DNA from: DASSUW01 sp963844405
GTDB lineage: Bacteria; Actinomycetota; Thermoleophilia; Solirubrobacterales; Solirubrobacteraceae
Length of the DNA stretch: 64,000 nucleotides
Assembly: GCA_963844405.1 (NCBI GenBank)
Contig: CAWJNZ010000004.1
Coordinates: 744,001 to 808,000, forward strand
Direction of reading: 5' to 3'
The notes beneath the pieces were generated by a model, which had not been told where the DNA came from, searched no databases, and saw only the letters and a program-made list of their open reading frames with translations. Made by a program: the position numbers and the translations under genes. Shown piece by piece: positions 23,882-32,579 of this stretch (position 1 is the first letter of the stretch; the number at the start of each line of letters is the position of its first letter).

Positions 23882-25940
23882 TTAGGCGTGCGCGGCGGCC
23901 TCCTCCTCGCGCGACTTCTCGACGACCTTCTGGGCGAGGTGGCTCGGGACCTCCTCGTAGCGCAGGAACTCCATCGTGTACTCGCCCTGACCGCCGGTCA
24001 GCGAGCGCAGGTCGGGCGCGTAGGAGAGGATCTCGGCCATCGGCACCTCGGCCTTGACCTCGGTCATGCCGCCGACCGCCTCGGTGCCCAGCGGGCGCCC
24101 GCGGCGCGACGAGAGGTCGCCCATCACGTCGCCGACCGACTCGTCGGGGACGCTGGCGGTGAGCAGCATGATCGGCTCCAGCAGCACCGAGCCGGCCTGC
24201 TCGAGCGCCTGCTTCATGGCCAGCGAGCCGGCCAGCTTGAAGGCCATCTCGGACGAGTCCACCGAGTGGTACGAGCCGTCGAACAACCTCACGCGCACGC
24301 CCTTGACCGGGTAGCCGGCCACAGTGCCGGTCGACATCGCGTCGAGCACGCCCTTCTCGACGGCGGGGATGAAGCCGGTCGGGATCACGCCGCCCTTGAT
24401 CGCGTTGACGAACTCGAAGTCGCCATCCGTCGAGCGGCTCGATCTCGATGTGGCAGTCGCCGAACTGGCCGCGGCCGCCGGTCTGCTTCTTGTGCCGCCC
24501 GTGGGCCTTGGCGCCCTGGCGGATCGTCTCCTGGTACGGCACGCGCGGCGGCTTGAGCGTGACCTCGGCGCCGAAGCGGGCGCGCATGCGCTCGACGATG
24601 ATCTCGACGTGGATCTGCGACAGCCCGGCCACGATCTGCTCGCCGGTCTGCATGTCGCGGTGCAGGTCGATCGTCGGGTCCTCCTCCTGGAGGCGCCGCA
24701 AGGCCGTGAAGACCTTGTCCTCGTCGCCCTTGGAGGCCGGCTCCATGGCGAAGGCCATGACCGGCGCGGGGAGCTTGACCGAGGGCATCTGGACCGGCTC
24801 GTCGCGCTCGGCCAGCCAGTCGCCGGCGTGCGTCTCCTTGAGCTTGGCCACCGCCCCGATGTCGCCCGGCCCGAAGGCCTCGGTCTGCTTGAAGTCCTTG
24901 CCCTGCGGCACGAGCAGCTGCCCGATGCGCTCCTTGTGATGGGTGCGCGTGTTGAGCACGTGCGTGTCGTGCGTGAGGGTGCCCTGGTAGACCCGGAAGA
25001 GGTTGATGCGGCCCGCGTACGGGTCGGCGCGCGTCTTGAAGACGTAGGCGAACATCTCGCCGTTCGGGTCCGGCTCGAGCGTCATGTTCTCGGTCTTCAG
25101 CGCCCCGTGCTGGACCGGTGACGGGAGGTCGTCGACGATCGCGTCGAGCAGCCGGTTGGCGGCCAGGCACGTGGTGGCCACGCCGCAGGTGACCGGGAAG
25201 ATGTGCCCGTGGTCGGTGCCGTCCTCGAGCGCGGTGACGATCTCCTCGTGGGAGATCTCGTCGCCCTCCAGGTAGCGCTCCATGAGCGCCTCGGAGTTCT
25301 CCGCGACCTCGTCCATCAGCTTCTCGCGGTACTCCTGCGCGAGGTCGGCGAGGTCGTCCGGGATCGGGATCTCCTGGCACCTGGAGTCCTCGTACTCGTA
25401 CGCCTTCATGTCGACCAGGTCGATGACGCCGCGCGTGTCGTGCTCGGCGCCGATCGGGATCTCGGTCGCCACGACGTGGGGCCCGAAGGCCTCCTTGAGG
25501 GCGTCGAGCGTGCGGAAGAAGTCGGCCCGCTCGCGGTCGAGCATGTTCACGTAGACCAGCCGGGCGACGCCGAGCTCCTCGGCGCGCTGCCACAGTCGCT
25601 GGGTTCCGACCTCGACGCCGAGCACGCCGTTGACCACGAACACCGCGGACTCGCAGACGCGCAGGGCGCCCAGGGCGTCGGCGATGAACGAGGGCTCGCC
25701 GGGCGTGTCGACGAGGTTGACCTTGACGTCCCGCCACTCGAACGACGCGAGCGAGGCGGAGATCGACATCCCGCGCGCCTTCTCGTCTTCGTCGGAGTCC
25801 GAGATCGTGGTTCCGTCGGCCACCGAGCCGAGCCGGGTGGTCGCGCCGGCCTCGTGTAGGAGGGCCTCGTGCAGCGACGTCTTCCCGCTCCCCCGGTGGC
25901 CCACTAGAGCCACGTTGCGAATCCTGTCAGCGGCCTGCAT
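23882..25940 (-). pseudogene. EF-G-like translational GTPase (EF-G2 type), one frameshift
   Basis: From the ATG at 25940 the GTPase domain is intact: G1 is GHRGSGKTS, G3 is VDTPGEPSF and G4-like VNMLDRERAD. Domains II and III follow (IGQLLVPQGKDF, LSQIHVEIIVERM). At 24424-24429 the frame breaks inside domain IV, after HIEIEPLDG. It resumes in another frame as GDFEFVNAIKGGVIPTGFIPAVEKG and runs to GGQGEYTMEFLRYEEVP and the TAA at 23882. One extra base explains the break. The sequence fits the second, non-canonical EF-G group of Actinobacteria rather than the housekeeping fusA. Most likely functional, with a sequence error. Confidence 0.8.
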
Positions 25941-25986
25941 TACGACCTGAACCTCCCTCTCCTCGTAGAGGGGGCGCAGACTATCG

Positions 25987-26823
25987 TCAGTCTCTGAGGT
26001 TGTCGCCTTGCAGGCGCGACTTGAGGCGCAGGACGGCCTTGGTGTGGAGCTGGGAGATGCGCGACTCGGTCACCCCGAGCACCTCGCCGATCTCCCGCAG
26101 CGTCAGGTTCTCGTAGTAGTAGAGGGCGATCACGAGCTTCTCGCGCTCCGGCAGGGCGGAGATGGCGTCGGCCAGGCGGTCCTTGAGCTCTGACGCGTCG
26201 AGCAGCTGCTGCGGGTCCGGCGCGTCGGGGTCCTGCAGGGTGTCGAGCAGGCTGACCTGGTCGCCGGAGGCGTCCGACACCGCCCACAGCTCGTCGAGCG
26301 CGACGACGGTGCTGTTGGAGATCTTGACGAGCGCCTCCTGGAACTCCTCCGTCGAGATCCCGAGCTCGCGCGCCATCTCGTCGTCGGTCGGCGTGCGGTG
26401 CATCCGGTGCTCGAGCTTGGCGTGGACGCGCTCGATCTCGCGCGCTCGCGCCCGGACGCTGCGCGGCACCCAGTCGAGGGCGCGCAGCTCGTCGATGATC
26501 GCGCCCTTGATGCGCGTGATCGCGTAGGTCTCGAACTTGATCTCGCGCTCGACCTCGAACCGCTCGATCGCGTTGATCAGGCCGATCAGGCCGTAGGAGA
26601 TGAGGTCGGACTCCTCGACGTGCGCCGGCAGGCCCGACGACATGCGGCCCGCGACGTACTTGACGAGCGGGGAGTACGCGACGACCAGCTTCTCGCGCGC
26701 GGGCTCGGACCCCTCCTCCTTGTAGCGCCGCCAGAGGTCTCTGAGCTCGAGTGCTTTGACGTTGGTGTCCAGAGCCGGGTCTCCCGTTTCAGGCTCGCGG
26801 ATGGCTGCGCAGATACGCGGCAC
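25987..26823 (-). CDS. FliA/WhiG-family RNA polymerase sigma factor
   Basis: 278 residues from the GTG at 26823. Region 2 is VAYSPLVKYVAGRM, DLISYGLIGLINAIERFEVE and FETYAITRIKGAIIDELRALDWVPRSVR. Region 3 is MHRTPTDDEMARELGISTEEF. Region 4 is LPEREKLVIALYYYENLTLREIGEVLGVTESRISQLH. These are typical of sigma-28/WhiG factors, which drive flagellar, sporulation or stress genes. No flagellar or anti-sigma gene is in this window, so the regulon is unknown. Its start overlaps the end of the recombinase gene by 35 bp. The EF-G-like gene follows 46 bp downstream. Confidence 0.92.
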   Translation of the reverse strand: MPRICAAIREPETGDPALDTNVKALELRDLWRRYKEEGSEPAREKLVVAYSPLVKYVAGRMSSGLPAHVEESDLISYGLIGLINAIERFEVEREIKFETYAITRIKGAIIDELRALDWVPRSVRARAREIERVHAKLEHRMHRTPTDDEMARELGISTEEFQEALVKISNSTVVALDELWAVSDASGDQVSLLDTLQDPDAPDPQQLLDASELKDRLADAISALPEREKLVIALYYYENLTLREIGEVLGVTESRISQLHTKAVLRLKSRLQGDNLRD

Positions 26824-27721
26824 GCAAGCGCGCGGACTCTACCCGAGTGTAGACCTGGGTGGTCGATATCGAGCTATGGCCCAGGAGCTCCTGGATGGCC
26901 CGCAGGTCGGCGCCGCCCTCCAGCAGATGGGTGGCGAAGCTGTGCCGGAGGGCGTGTGGATGGACCGCTCCCTGGGTCGCCGCGTGACGGGCCCACACCC
27001 GCAGGCGGCGCCGGACGTCCGAGGTCGAGAGGCGCCGGCCGGACTTCGAGAGGAACAGCGCCGGGTCCTGCGAGCCGCCCTGGAGCGCCTTGCGGGCGCG
27101 CTCGAGGTAGTCGCCCACGGCGGCCAGCGCCGGCTCGCCGGCGGGGACGAAGCGGGTCTTGCCGCCCTTGCCCTCCACCCGCACCTGCTCGGCGTCGAAG
27201 TCGACCGAGTCGTGGTCGAGGTTGACGATCTCCTCGGCGCGGAGGCCGCACGCGTAGGCGAGCTCGAACAGCGCGCGGTCGCGCAGCTCGAGCGGCGTGG
27301 TGGCGGGGATGCGGTCGAGCAGCTCGGCGACGTCGGCGGGCTTCATGACCCGCGGCAGCGTCTGCGGCAGCTTGGGCGCCGGGACGAGGTCGGCCGGGTT
27401 GGCGGCCATGTCGCCGTGCTCGACCATCGATCTGAAGAACGCTCGCGCCGACGCGAGCTTGCGCGCGAGCGTGCGCGGCGCCGCGCCACGATCGGAGTGG
27501 CGGGCGACGTATCCCCGCAGGACCCGGTAGGTCACGGCCTGCGGCTCGATGCCCTGGGCGGCGGCCCACGTGGCCAGCTCGCCGATGTCGGCGCCGTAGG
27601 CGCGCCGCGTCCGCTCGGCGGCGCCGCGGCGGTGGAGGTCGCGATCGAACCTTCGCATGGCGGCGGCCCAGGTCTCGCGGGCGCCGCCGCTACCGTGAGC
27701 GGCGGTGGCCGTGTTCTTCAT
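26789..27721 (-). CDS. tyrosine recombinase of the XerC/XerD family
   Basis: 310 residues from the ATG at 27721, which follows GGAGG by six bases. The N-terminal core-binding domain has FDRDLHRRGAAERTRRAYGAD and LARKLASARAFFRSM. The catalytic domain shows the Arg in ACGLRAEEIVNL, Lys in EGKGGKTRFVP, HALRHSFATHLLEGG (His and Arg), LGHSSISTTQVYTRV (His and the Tyr nucleophile). Xer enzymes resolve chromosome dimers at dif. A chromosomal Xer is more likely than a phage integrase because it sits with sigma-factor and housekeeping genes and no mobile genes are near. Whether it is XerC or XerD cannot be told. Confidence 0.9.
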   Translation of the reverse strand: MKNTATAAHGSGGARETWAAAMRRFDRDLHRRGAAERTRRAYGADIGELATWAAAQGIEPQAVTYRVLRGYVARHSDRGAAPRTLARKLASARAFFRSMVEHGDMAANPADLVPAPKLPQTLPRVMKPADVAELLDRIPATTPLELRDRALFELAYACGLRAEEIVNLDHDSVDFDAEQVRVEGKGGKTRFVPAGEPALAAVGDYLERARKALQGGSQDPALFLSKSGRRLSTSDVRRRLRVWARHAATQGAVHPHALRHSFATHLLEGGADLRAIQELLGHSSISTTQVYTRVESARLRAAYLRSHPRA

Positions 27722-27986
27722 CGACACCTCCACGGGTCAGGTGGCGACCCAGCGCCAGCTCGTGGAAGCGGGCATCGCACGGTCCGACGAGCTCCCGCCG
27801 CGCCCGTGGCACCGGATCCAGGGGTCCGGCGACGCATCGACCATGTGGTACGCGGTCATGCGCAAGGAGGTTCGTGACGGCGTGTTCATCGGCGCTCTCT
27901 GCATTCGCCACCAGGACCACCACGCCTCCCTGCTGCAGGAGGGCTGGCAGGAAGTGCCGCATACCGAGATCGCCCCGCCGGGTTAG
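27705..27986 (+). CDS. small hypothetical protein, divergent from the recombinase
   Basis: 93 codons from the GTG at 27705. The product reads like a real soluble protein: VFFIDTSTGQVATQRQLVEA, WHRIQGSGDASTMWYAVM, DGVFIGALCIRHQDHHASLL. It is not the low-complexity Arg/Ala/Pro pattern of shadow frames. No family is recognised. Its start overlaps the recombinase start on the other strand by 17 bp, so transcription of the two must interfere or alternate. Confidence 0.55.
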   Translation: MAVFFIDTSTGQVATQRQLVEAGIARSDELPPRPWHRIQGSGDASTMWYAVMRKEVRDGVFIGALCIRHQDHHASLLQEGWQEVPHTEIAPPG

Positions 27987-28004
27987 GCGAACGTCGACTG
28001 CGGC

Positions 28005-29069
28005 CTAAGCGATGTAGACCGGAGCGCCGACCGGCACCTGGTCGTAGAGCTCGACCACGTCCGGGATCAGCATCCGGATGCAGCCGTGCGAGGCGGCTGT
28101 GCCGATCGAGCCCGTCGCGTCGGTCCCGTGGATGCCGGCGCCGTCGTAGATGCCCATCCAGCGCGACTTGATCGGGTTCGACGGCCCAGGCGGCACGACG
28201 GTGCCCGCGAGCTTCCCCGCCCAGTCGGAGTCCGGCACGTGCCAGGACGGGTTCACGGCCTTGTTCTGGACGTTGTAGAGGCCCGCCGGCGTCTCCAGGC
28301 CGACCTGACCGACCGCGATCCCGTAGGTCTTCTGGAGCTTGAGGTTCTTGTAGAACGAGAGCTTGAAGCTGCCGCGGTGGACGATGATCACCGCCGGATA
28401 CTTCTCGGCCAGCTGCGCCGTGGTGACCTTCGGCTCGACGACGCGGGTCTTGACGCGCGCGATCCGCGAGGCCCCCATGTCGAGCAGCTCGGCGCGGACG
28501 TCGCGCCGCAGCCGCGCCGCCCGGACCGCCAGCCCGTCGCGCGACTCGACCGGGTCGACCTGACCGCTCTCGAGGTCGAGCGACGCGTCGCGGGCCTCGA
28601 TCTCGAGCTTGCGCTCCACGCGGTCGACGATCCGGTGGACCGCCTTGTCGTCGTAGACGACCTTCGCATCGACGCTCGCGTTGAGCCGCTGGCCGCGGAC
28701 CTCGCGCCACGTGCGTGTGAAGACGTTGCCGTCGTTGGAGGCGGCCAGCGCGCGGTCGACCGACCCGTCGACGTCGACCGCCACGCTCGCCTGCTCGGCG
28801 GTCAGCGTGAAGCGCCGGCCCTTGTAGCGGACGCTGACCGGGCGGCTCAGCGGCTCGAGCAGCGAGCTTCGGAGCCTGGCCCGCGCCTGCTGCGGCGTGA
28901 GGCCCCCGACGTCGATCCCGTTGACGGTCACGCCGTCGGCGATCCGGGTCTGGACGTCGCGGTCGTAGGCGTACAGCGACCCCGCGCCCACGAGGAGCAC
29001 GGTGACGGTGAGCGCGGCTACAGCAATCAGGCGACCTGACATCGATATTCGTTTGCGGCTTACTCGCAC
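28005..29069 (-). CDS. L,D-transpeptidase (YkuD domain) with peptidoglycan-binding-like N-terminus
   Basis: About 354 residues. The start may be GTG 29069 or ATG 29042. After a membrane anchor (GRLIAVAALTVTVLLVGAG) comes a YoaR-like/PG4 binding region (VTVNGIDVGGLTPQQARA). The YkuD catalytic domain at the C-terminus has PAVIIVHRGSFKLSFYKN, GIYDGAGIHGTDATGSIG and ASHGCIRMLIPDVVELY, with His and the nucleophile Cys in SHGCIRM. Such enzymes make 3-3 crosslinks in the cell wall outside the membrane and are inhibited by carbapenems. It follows the envelope operon (HAD-acyltransferase-epimerase) after a 76-bp gap. Confidence 0.9.
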   Translation of the reverse strand: MRVSRKRISMSGRLIAVAALTVTVLLVGAGSLYAYDRDVQTRIADGVTVNGIDVGGLTPQQARARLRSSLLEPLSRPVSVRYKGRRFTLTAEQASVAVDVDGSVDRALAASNDGNVFTRTWREVRGQRLNASVDAKVVYDDKAVHRIVDRVERKLEIEARDASLDLESGQVDPVESRDGLAVRAARLRRDVRAELLDMGASRIARVKTRVVEPKVTTAQLAEKYPAVIIVHRGSFKLSFYKNLKLQKTYGIAVGQVGLETPAGLYNVQNKAVNPSWHVPDSDWAGKLAGTVVPPGPSNPIKSRWMGIYDGAGIHGTDATGSIGTAASHGCIRMLIPDVVELYDQVPVGAPVYIA

Positions 29070-29145
29070 TCGCAAGCTCGTGCGAGCGCCTTGACTAGGT
29101 TAGGCGACGACTCGGACTTTCAGAACCCCTGCAACCCCGCTGGCG

Positions 29146-30186
29146 TTACACGGTGCCCCTCCGGCGCACGCTCGGGCTCCAGCGCAGGAACTCCTCCACC
29201 TCGCGCTCGTAGCGGTACGGCTCGCCCTCGCCGCGCAGCAGCGGCCGGGCGCGCTGGGCCTCGGCGTGCTTGAGCACCGCCTCGCGGCTCGTGAAGCCGT
29301 ACGCGTACCCGGCGGCCTTGAGCTTGCGGTTGTCGAGCCCGCGCCCGTAGCGCAGCTGCCGCAGCACCTCGTCGGGGATCTGCAGGCCGAGCGGGCGCAG
29401 CGCCATGGCCGTCAGGCCGCTCCCCCACGGCGGCAGGATCGGCGCGAGCGGCTTGCCCAGCAGCGAGGCGACCTCGGACAGGGCGAGCACGCCGTCGCCG
29501 GCGGCGTTGTAGACGCCGGGCAGGTCGTTCTCGACCGCGAACCGCAGGATGCCGACCAGGTCGTCCTCGTGGATGAACTGGTAGCGCGGGTCGAAGCCGA
29601 GGATGCCGGGGATCGCGGGCAGGCCGAAGAGTCGCGTGTGGCTCGTGCGCAGGTCCGGGCCGAGCGCGTTGCAGAAGCGCAGCACGGTGACGGTGACCTC
29701 GGGGTTGCGCTGGGCGAAGCCCTCGACGGCCTTCTCGGCCTCCACGATGTCCGACTCCAGGCGCGTGCGCGACGGGTGCGGGCGCCGCATCGCCTCGGTG
29801 AAGAACGCCGGGTCGTCCTGCTCGCAGCCGTAGTAGTGGGCGCTCGACTTGAAGAGCACCTTGCGGACCGGCGAGTCCGGCCCGCCGCAGGCGGCGAGGA
29901 TGTTCATCGTCCCGATGACGTTGGTCTCGTGCGCGGTGCGCGGCGAGGCCTGCGCGGAGTCGACCACGAGCCGGGCGTCGACCACCGTGTCGATCTCCGC
30001 GGCATGCACGATCCGCCGCAGCAGCGCGTGCTGGAGACCGACGCGGACGAACTCGGTCCGCTCGAGCTCGCAGGTCGGGTCGTCGGGGCTGACGCCGATG
30101 ATGGCGTCGACCCCCGGGTCGCGCTCGATCGCCTGGGCGAGCCGCCCGCCCCAGTAGGTAGAGACGCCGGTGACGAGGATCCTCAT
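29146..30186 (-). CDS. NAD-dependent epimerase/dehydratase (extended SDR)
   Basis: 346 residues from the ATG at 30186. The Rossmann start is MRILVTGVSTYWGGRLAQAI (a slightly unusual GxxxYxGG glycine motif). Then come DARLVVDSAQ, HETNVIGTMNILAAC and FKSSAHYYG, the last giving Ser and Tyr of the active site without a standard YxxxK Lys spacing. The C-terminal half has YQFIHEDDLVGILRFAV and VYNAAGDG, typical of sugar-nucleotide epimerases. The same gene pair (epimerase after an acyltransferase) is common in Actinobacteria and is thought to relate to envelope glycolipids; the substrate is unknown. The ATG overlaps the acyltransferase stop (ATGA). Confidence 0.85.
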   Translation of the reverse strand: MRILVTGVSTYWGGRLAQAIERDPGVDAIIGVSPDDPTCELERTEFVRVGLQHALLRRIVHAAEIDTVVDARLVVDSAQASPRTAHETNVIGTMNILAACGGPDSPVRKVLFKSSAHYYGCEQDDPAFFTEAMRRPHPSRTRLESDIVEAEKAVEGFAQRNPEVTVTVLRFCNALGPDLRTSHTRLFGLPAIPGILGFDPRYQFIHEDDLVGILRFAVENDLPGVYNAAGDGVLALSEVASLLGKPLAPILPPWGSGLTAMALRPLGLQIPDEVLRQLRYGRGLDNRKLKAAGYAYGFTSREAVLKHAEAQRARPLLRGEGEPYRYEREVEEFLRWSPSVRRRGTV

Positions 30187-31034
30187 CCCAGCCACACCGA
30201 CCGCCTCTGCGAGACGAGGTCGACCAGCTCGTCCTGGATCCGCGAGCGGATGTCCTCGGCCACCGTCTGGACGAGCCCCTTGTCGTCCCACGGCCGCTCG
30301 CCCCACTGGTCCGTGGGGATCGGCTCGAGGAAGCGGATCCGGAACTTGGCCGGCAGGTAGGCGGTGCCGAGCAGGCCGAAGTGCGGGAAGAGCGGCGTGA
30401 CCGGGAAGTAGATGAGCTTCGTGAGGCGCTGGAGCGGCGCGATGTGCGCGAAGATCGGCATCGCCTCCTCGGCGCCCATGACGGCCACCGGCACGATCGG
30501 GGTCCGGGCGCGCATCGCCGCCTCGACGAAGCCGCCGCGGCCGAAGCGGCGCAGCCGGTAGCGGTCCTTGAACAGCTTCTCCGAGCCCTTGCGGCCCTCG
30601 GGGAACACGAGCACGAGCTGCTGCTCGTCGCACAGCAGGCGGTGGACGTTGGCCGGGTGCGCGGGCACCCCGCCGATCTTGTTCACCAGCATCGCCAGGC
30701 CGGGATAGCCCTTGAAGAAGTGCTCGACGGTCAGATGCAGCGGCCGCGGGCGCGGGTGCTCCTCCTTGATCGCCGTGGCGATCATCGCCGCGTCGGGCGG
30801 CAGGGCGCCGGCGTGGTTGGACACCAGGAGGGCGCCGCCGGTGGCCGGGACGTTCTCGATCCCCTCGACGTCGCAGCGGAACCAATAGTGGTAGAGGAAG
30901 GCGTAGACGGTGGCGTCGAGCAGGCCCTCGACGCGCTCGGACCGTCCCCAGTCGGTGACCTGGCGGTCGGGCTCGATGGCGGGGAGCAGCGCTCGCAGGT
31001 CGTCGGTCGGCGGCGCCGCGGGGAGCTCCCTCAT
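30183..31034 (-). CDS. lysophospholipid acyltransferase family protein (PlsC-like)
   Basis: 283 residues from the ATG at 31034. The acyltransferase motifs are ALLVSNHAGALPPDA (an NHxxxxxD variant, His/Asp catalytic pair spaced NHAGALPPD), VLVFPEGRKGSEK (motif III, PEG) and TPIVPVAVMGAEE (motif IV). It transfers an acyl chain from acyl-CoA or acyl-ACP to a glycerol-3-phosphate or glycolipid acceptor at the membrane. Both ends overlap neighbouring genes by ATGA, placing it between a HAD phosphatase and an epimerase in one operon, which suggests a dedicated lipid pathway. Confidence 0.88.
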   Translation of the reverse strand: MRELPAAPPTDDLRALLPAIEPDRQVTDWGRSERVEGLLDATVYAFLYHYWFRCDVEGIENVPATGGALLVSNHAGALPPDAAMIATAIKEEHPRPRPLHLTVEHFFKGYPGLAMLVNKIGGVPAHPANVHRLLCDEQQLVLVFPEGRKGSEKLFKDRYRLRRFGRGGFVEAAMRARTPIVPVAVMGAEEAMPIFAHIAPLQRLTKLIYFPVTPLFPHFGLLGTAYLPAKFRIRFLEPIPTDQWGERPWDDKGLVQTVAEDIRSRIQDELVDLVSQRRSVWLG

Positions 31035-31582
31035 GTCAGCAACCGCTCCAGCCGCCGCGCCAGCGTCGGCCAGTCCGGCGCGCACACGATGTCCTCTTCC
31101 TCGCACAGGTCGCGGTTCCAGGGATGCATGATCGTGGCCGGGGTGATACCCGCCTCGCTGGCGTTCAACAGGTTCACAGGCGAGTCGTCGATCAGGACGT
31201 CGATCGCGATCTCGCGGCAGCGGGCGACCTTGTCCCACGAGCAGTAGAGCTCGTCGTAGGGCAGGTCGATCCGCTCGAGCCAGCGCGCGGTGGCGGCGTG
31301 CGCCTCGGTCGTGCGGTGCGAGGTGATGTGGATGAAGTGGCCGGCCTCGTGCCAGGCGCGGATGGCCTCGACGGCGCCGGGATACGGCTCGGCGGCCAGC
31401 ACGTGCGCCTCGCGGTGGGTCTCCTCGACGCAGACGTAGACCTGCTCGGGCCGCAGGCGCGTGATGCCCCAGGTGATCTGGTCCTCGTACGGCAGCTCGA
31501 CGCCGAAGCGGCGCTTGGCGATCGCGGACAGCAGATCCCAGTAGTGGTGCAGCGTGGAATCGACGTCGACGGCGATGCGCAC
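31031..31582 (-). CDS. HAD-family 5'-nucleotidase-like phosphatase
   Basis: 183 residues from the GTG at 31582. Motif I is AVDVDSTLHHYW (DVDST, nucleophile and acid Asp), motif II FIHITSHRT, and motif IV DVLIDDSPVN. The pattern and length match the 5'(3')-deoxyribonucleotidase (NT5C) group of HAD phosphatases. It opens the operon: its stop overlaps the acyltransferase start. The link between a nucleotidase-like phosphatase and lipid genes may mean it acts on a different phosphate ester here. It is divergent from the hydrolase at 31605 across 22 bp. Confidence 0.82.
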   Translation of the reverse strand: MRIAVDVDSTLHHYWDLLSAIAKRRFGVELPYEDQITWGITRLRPEQVYVCVEETHREAHVLAAEPYPGAVEAIRAWHEAGHFIHITSHRTTEAHAATARWLERIDLPYDELYCSWDKVARCREIAIDVLIDDSPVNLLNASEAGITPATIMHPWNRDLCEEEDIVCAPDWPTLARRLERLLT

Positions 31583-31604
31583 GATGGCATTACCCTAGAA
31601 CGCC

Positions 31605-32579
31605 GTGCCGAGCGTCTATCAGGACGCCCTTTCGAGGGCTCGCAGCGGTGTCTTCCGGTCTGGGCCGGACGCCACCTACGCCGACGGCGACGACAGCTCC
31701 TGGATGGAGATCGACTGGCCGAGCATGACGCGCCGGCTCGAGATCGAGGGCCGCGGCGTGGGCGTCGTCGACTGTGGCGGCGACGGGCCGCCGCTCCTCT
31801 TCATCCACGGGCTCGGCGGGATCTGGCAGAACTGGCTGCTCAACATCCCCGCCTTCATGGACTCCCACCGCTGCGTGGCGCTGGACCTGCCCGGGTTCGG
31901 CCTGTCGGAGAAGCCGGACGAGTGCTCGATCCGCGGCCTCGCCGCGACGGTCGACCGGGTCTGCGACGAGCTCGACCTCGTGGAGCCGGTGGTGATCGGC
32001 AACTCGATGGGCGGCTTCGTCGGCGCCGAGCTGGCGGTCACCTTCCCCACGCGGGTGTCGAAGCTCGTGCTGGTGGCGGCGGCCGGGCTGTCGACCGAGT
32101 ACCTGGCCCGCGAGCCGCTGCTCGCCGGCGCGCGGGTGTTCATGGCGCTGACCGCCCGGACCGGCCTGCGCGGCTCGCCGGTGGTCAAGCGTCCACGGCT
32201 GCGGCGGATCGCGCTGCAGCCGATCGTCCGCTACCCCGAGCGGCTGTCGGTCCCGCTCACCACCGAGATCGTGAAGGGCGCGAACGCCCCCGGCTTCATG
32301 AGCGCCTTCGAGGCGCTGATGAGCTACTCGTTCCGCGACCGGCTCGAGCGGATCGAGGTGCCGGCCCTGATCGTCTGGGGGCGCAACGACATGCTCGTGC
32401 CGGTCGCCGACGCCGAGATGTTCGCGCACCTGATCGGCGACAACGCCCACAGCGTGATCTTCGACGACACCGGGCACCTGCCGATGCTCGAGCGGCCTTC
32501 CCGCTTCAACGAGCTGCTGCGCGGCTTCCTGGCCGGCGAGCGGGATCCCGAGCGGGGCATCGAGGGCGTCAGCGCGTGA
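31605..32579 (+). CDS. alpha/beta-fold hydrolase
   Basis: 324 residues from a GTG at 31605. The fold is canonical: PPLLFIHGLGGIWQNW (oxyanion HG), ALDLPGFGLSEKP, nucleophile elbow GNSMGG (Ser), acid Asp in VWGRNDMLVPV and catalytic His in DTGHLPMLE. Family members hydrolyse esters, epoxides or C-C bonds; this one is close to the lipase/esterase/ring-fission group. TACCCT lies eight bases before the GTG, so transcription could start at the initiation codon (leaderless mRNA). The last 11 bp overlap the convergent ilvD. Confidence 0.88.
   Translation: MPSVYQDALSRARSGVFRSGPDATYADGDDSSWMEIDWPSMTRRLEIEGRGVGVVDCGGDGPPLLFIHGLGGIWQNWLLNIPAFMDSHRCVALDLPGFGLSEKPDECSIRGLAATVDRVCDELDLVEPVVIGNSMGGFVGAELAVTFPTRVSKLVLVAAAGLSTEYLAREPLLAGARVFMALTARTGLRGSPVVKRPRLRRIALQPIVRYPERLSVPLTTEIVKGANAPGFMSAFEALMSYSFRDRLERIEVPALIVWGRNDMLVPVADAEMFAHLIGDNAHSVIFDDTGHLPMLERPSRFNELLRGFLAGERDPERGIEGVSA

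Noticed and set aside
26789..27721. The tyrosine recombinase as the integrase of an integrated element
   Set aside because: No tRNA, attachment repeats or phage genes flank it; it is embedded between housekeeping genes, as a chromosomal Xer protein would be.
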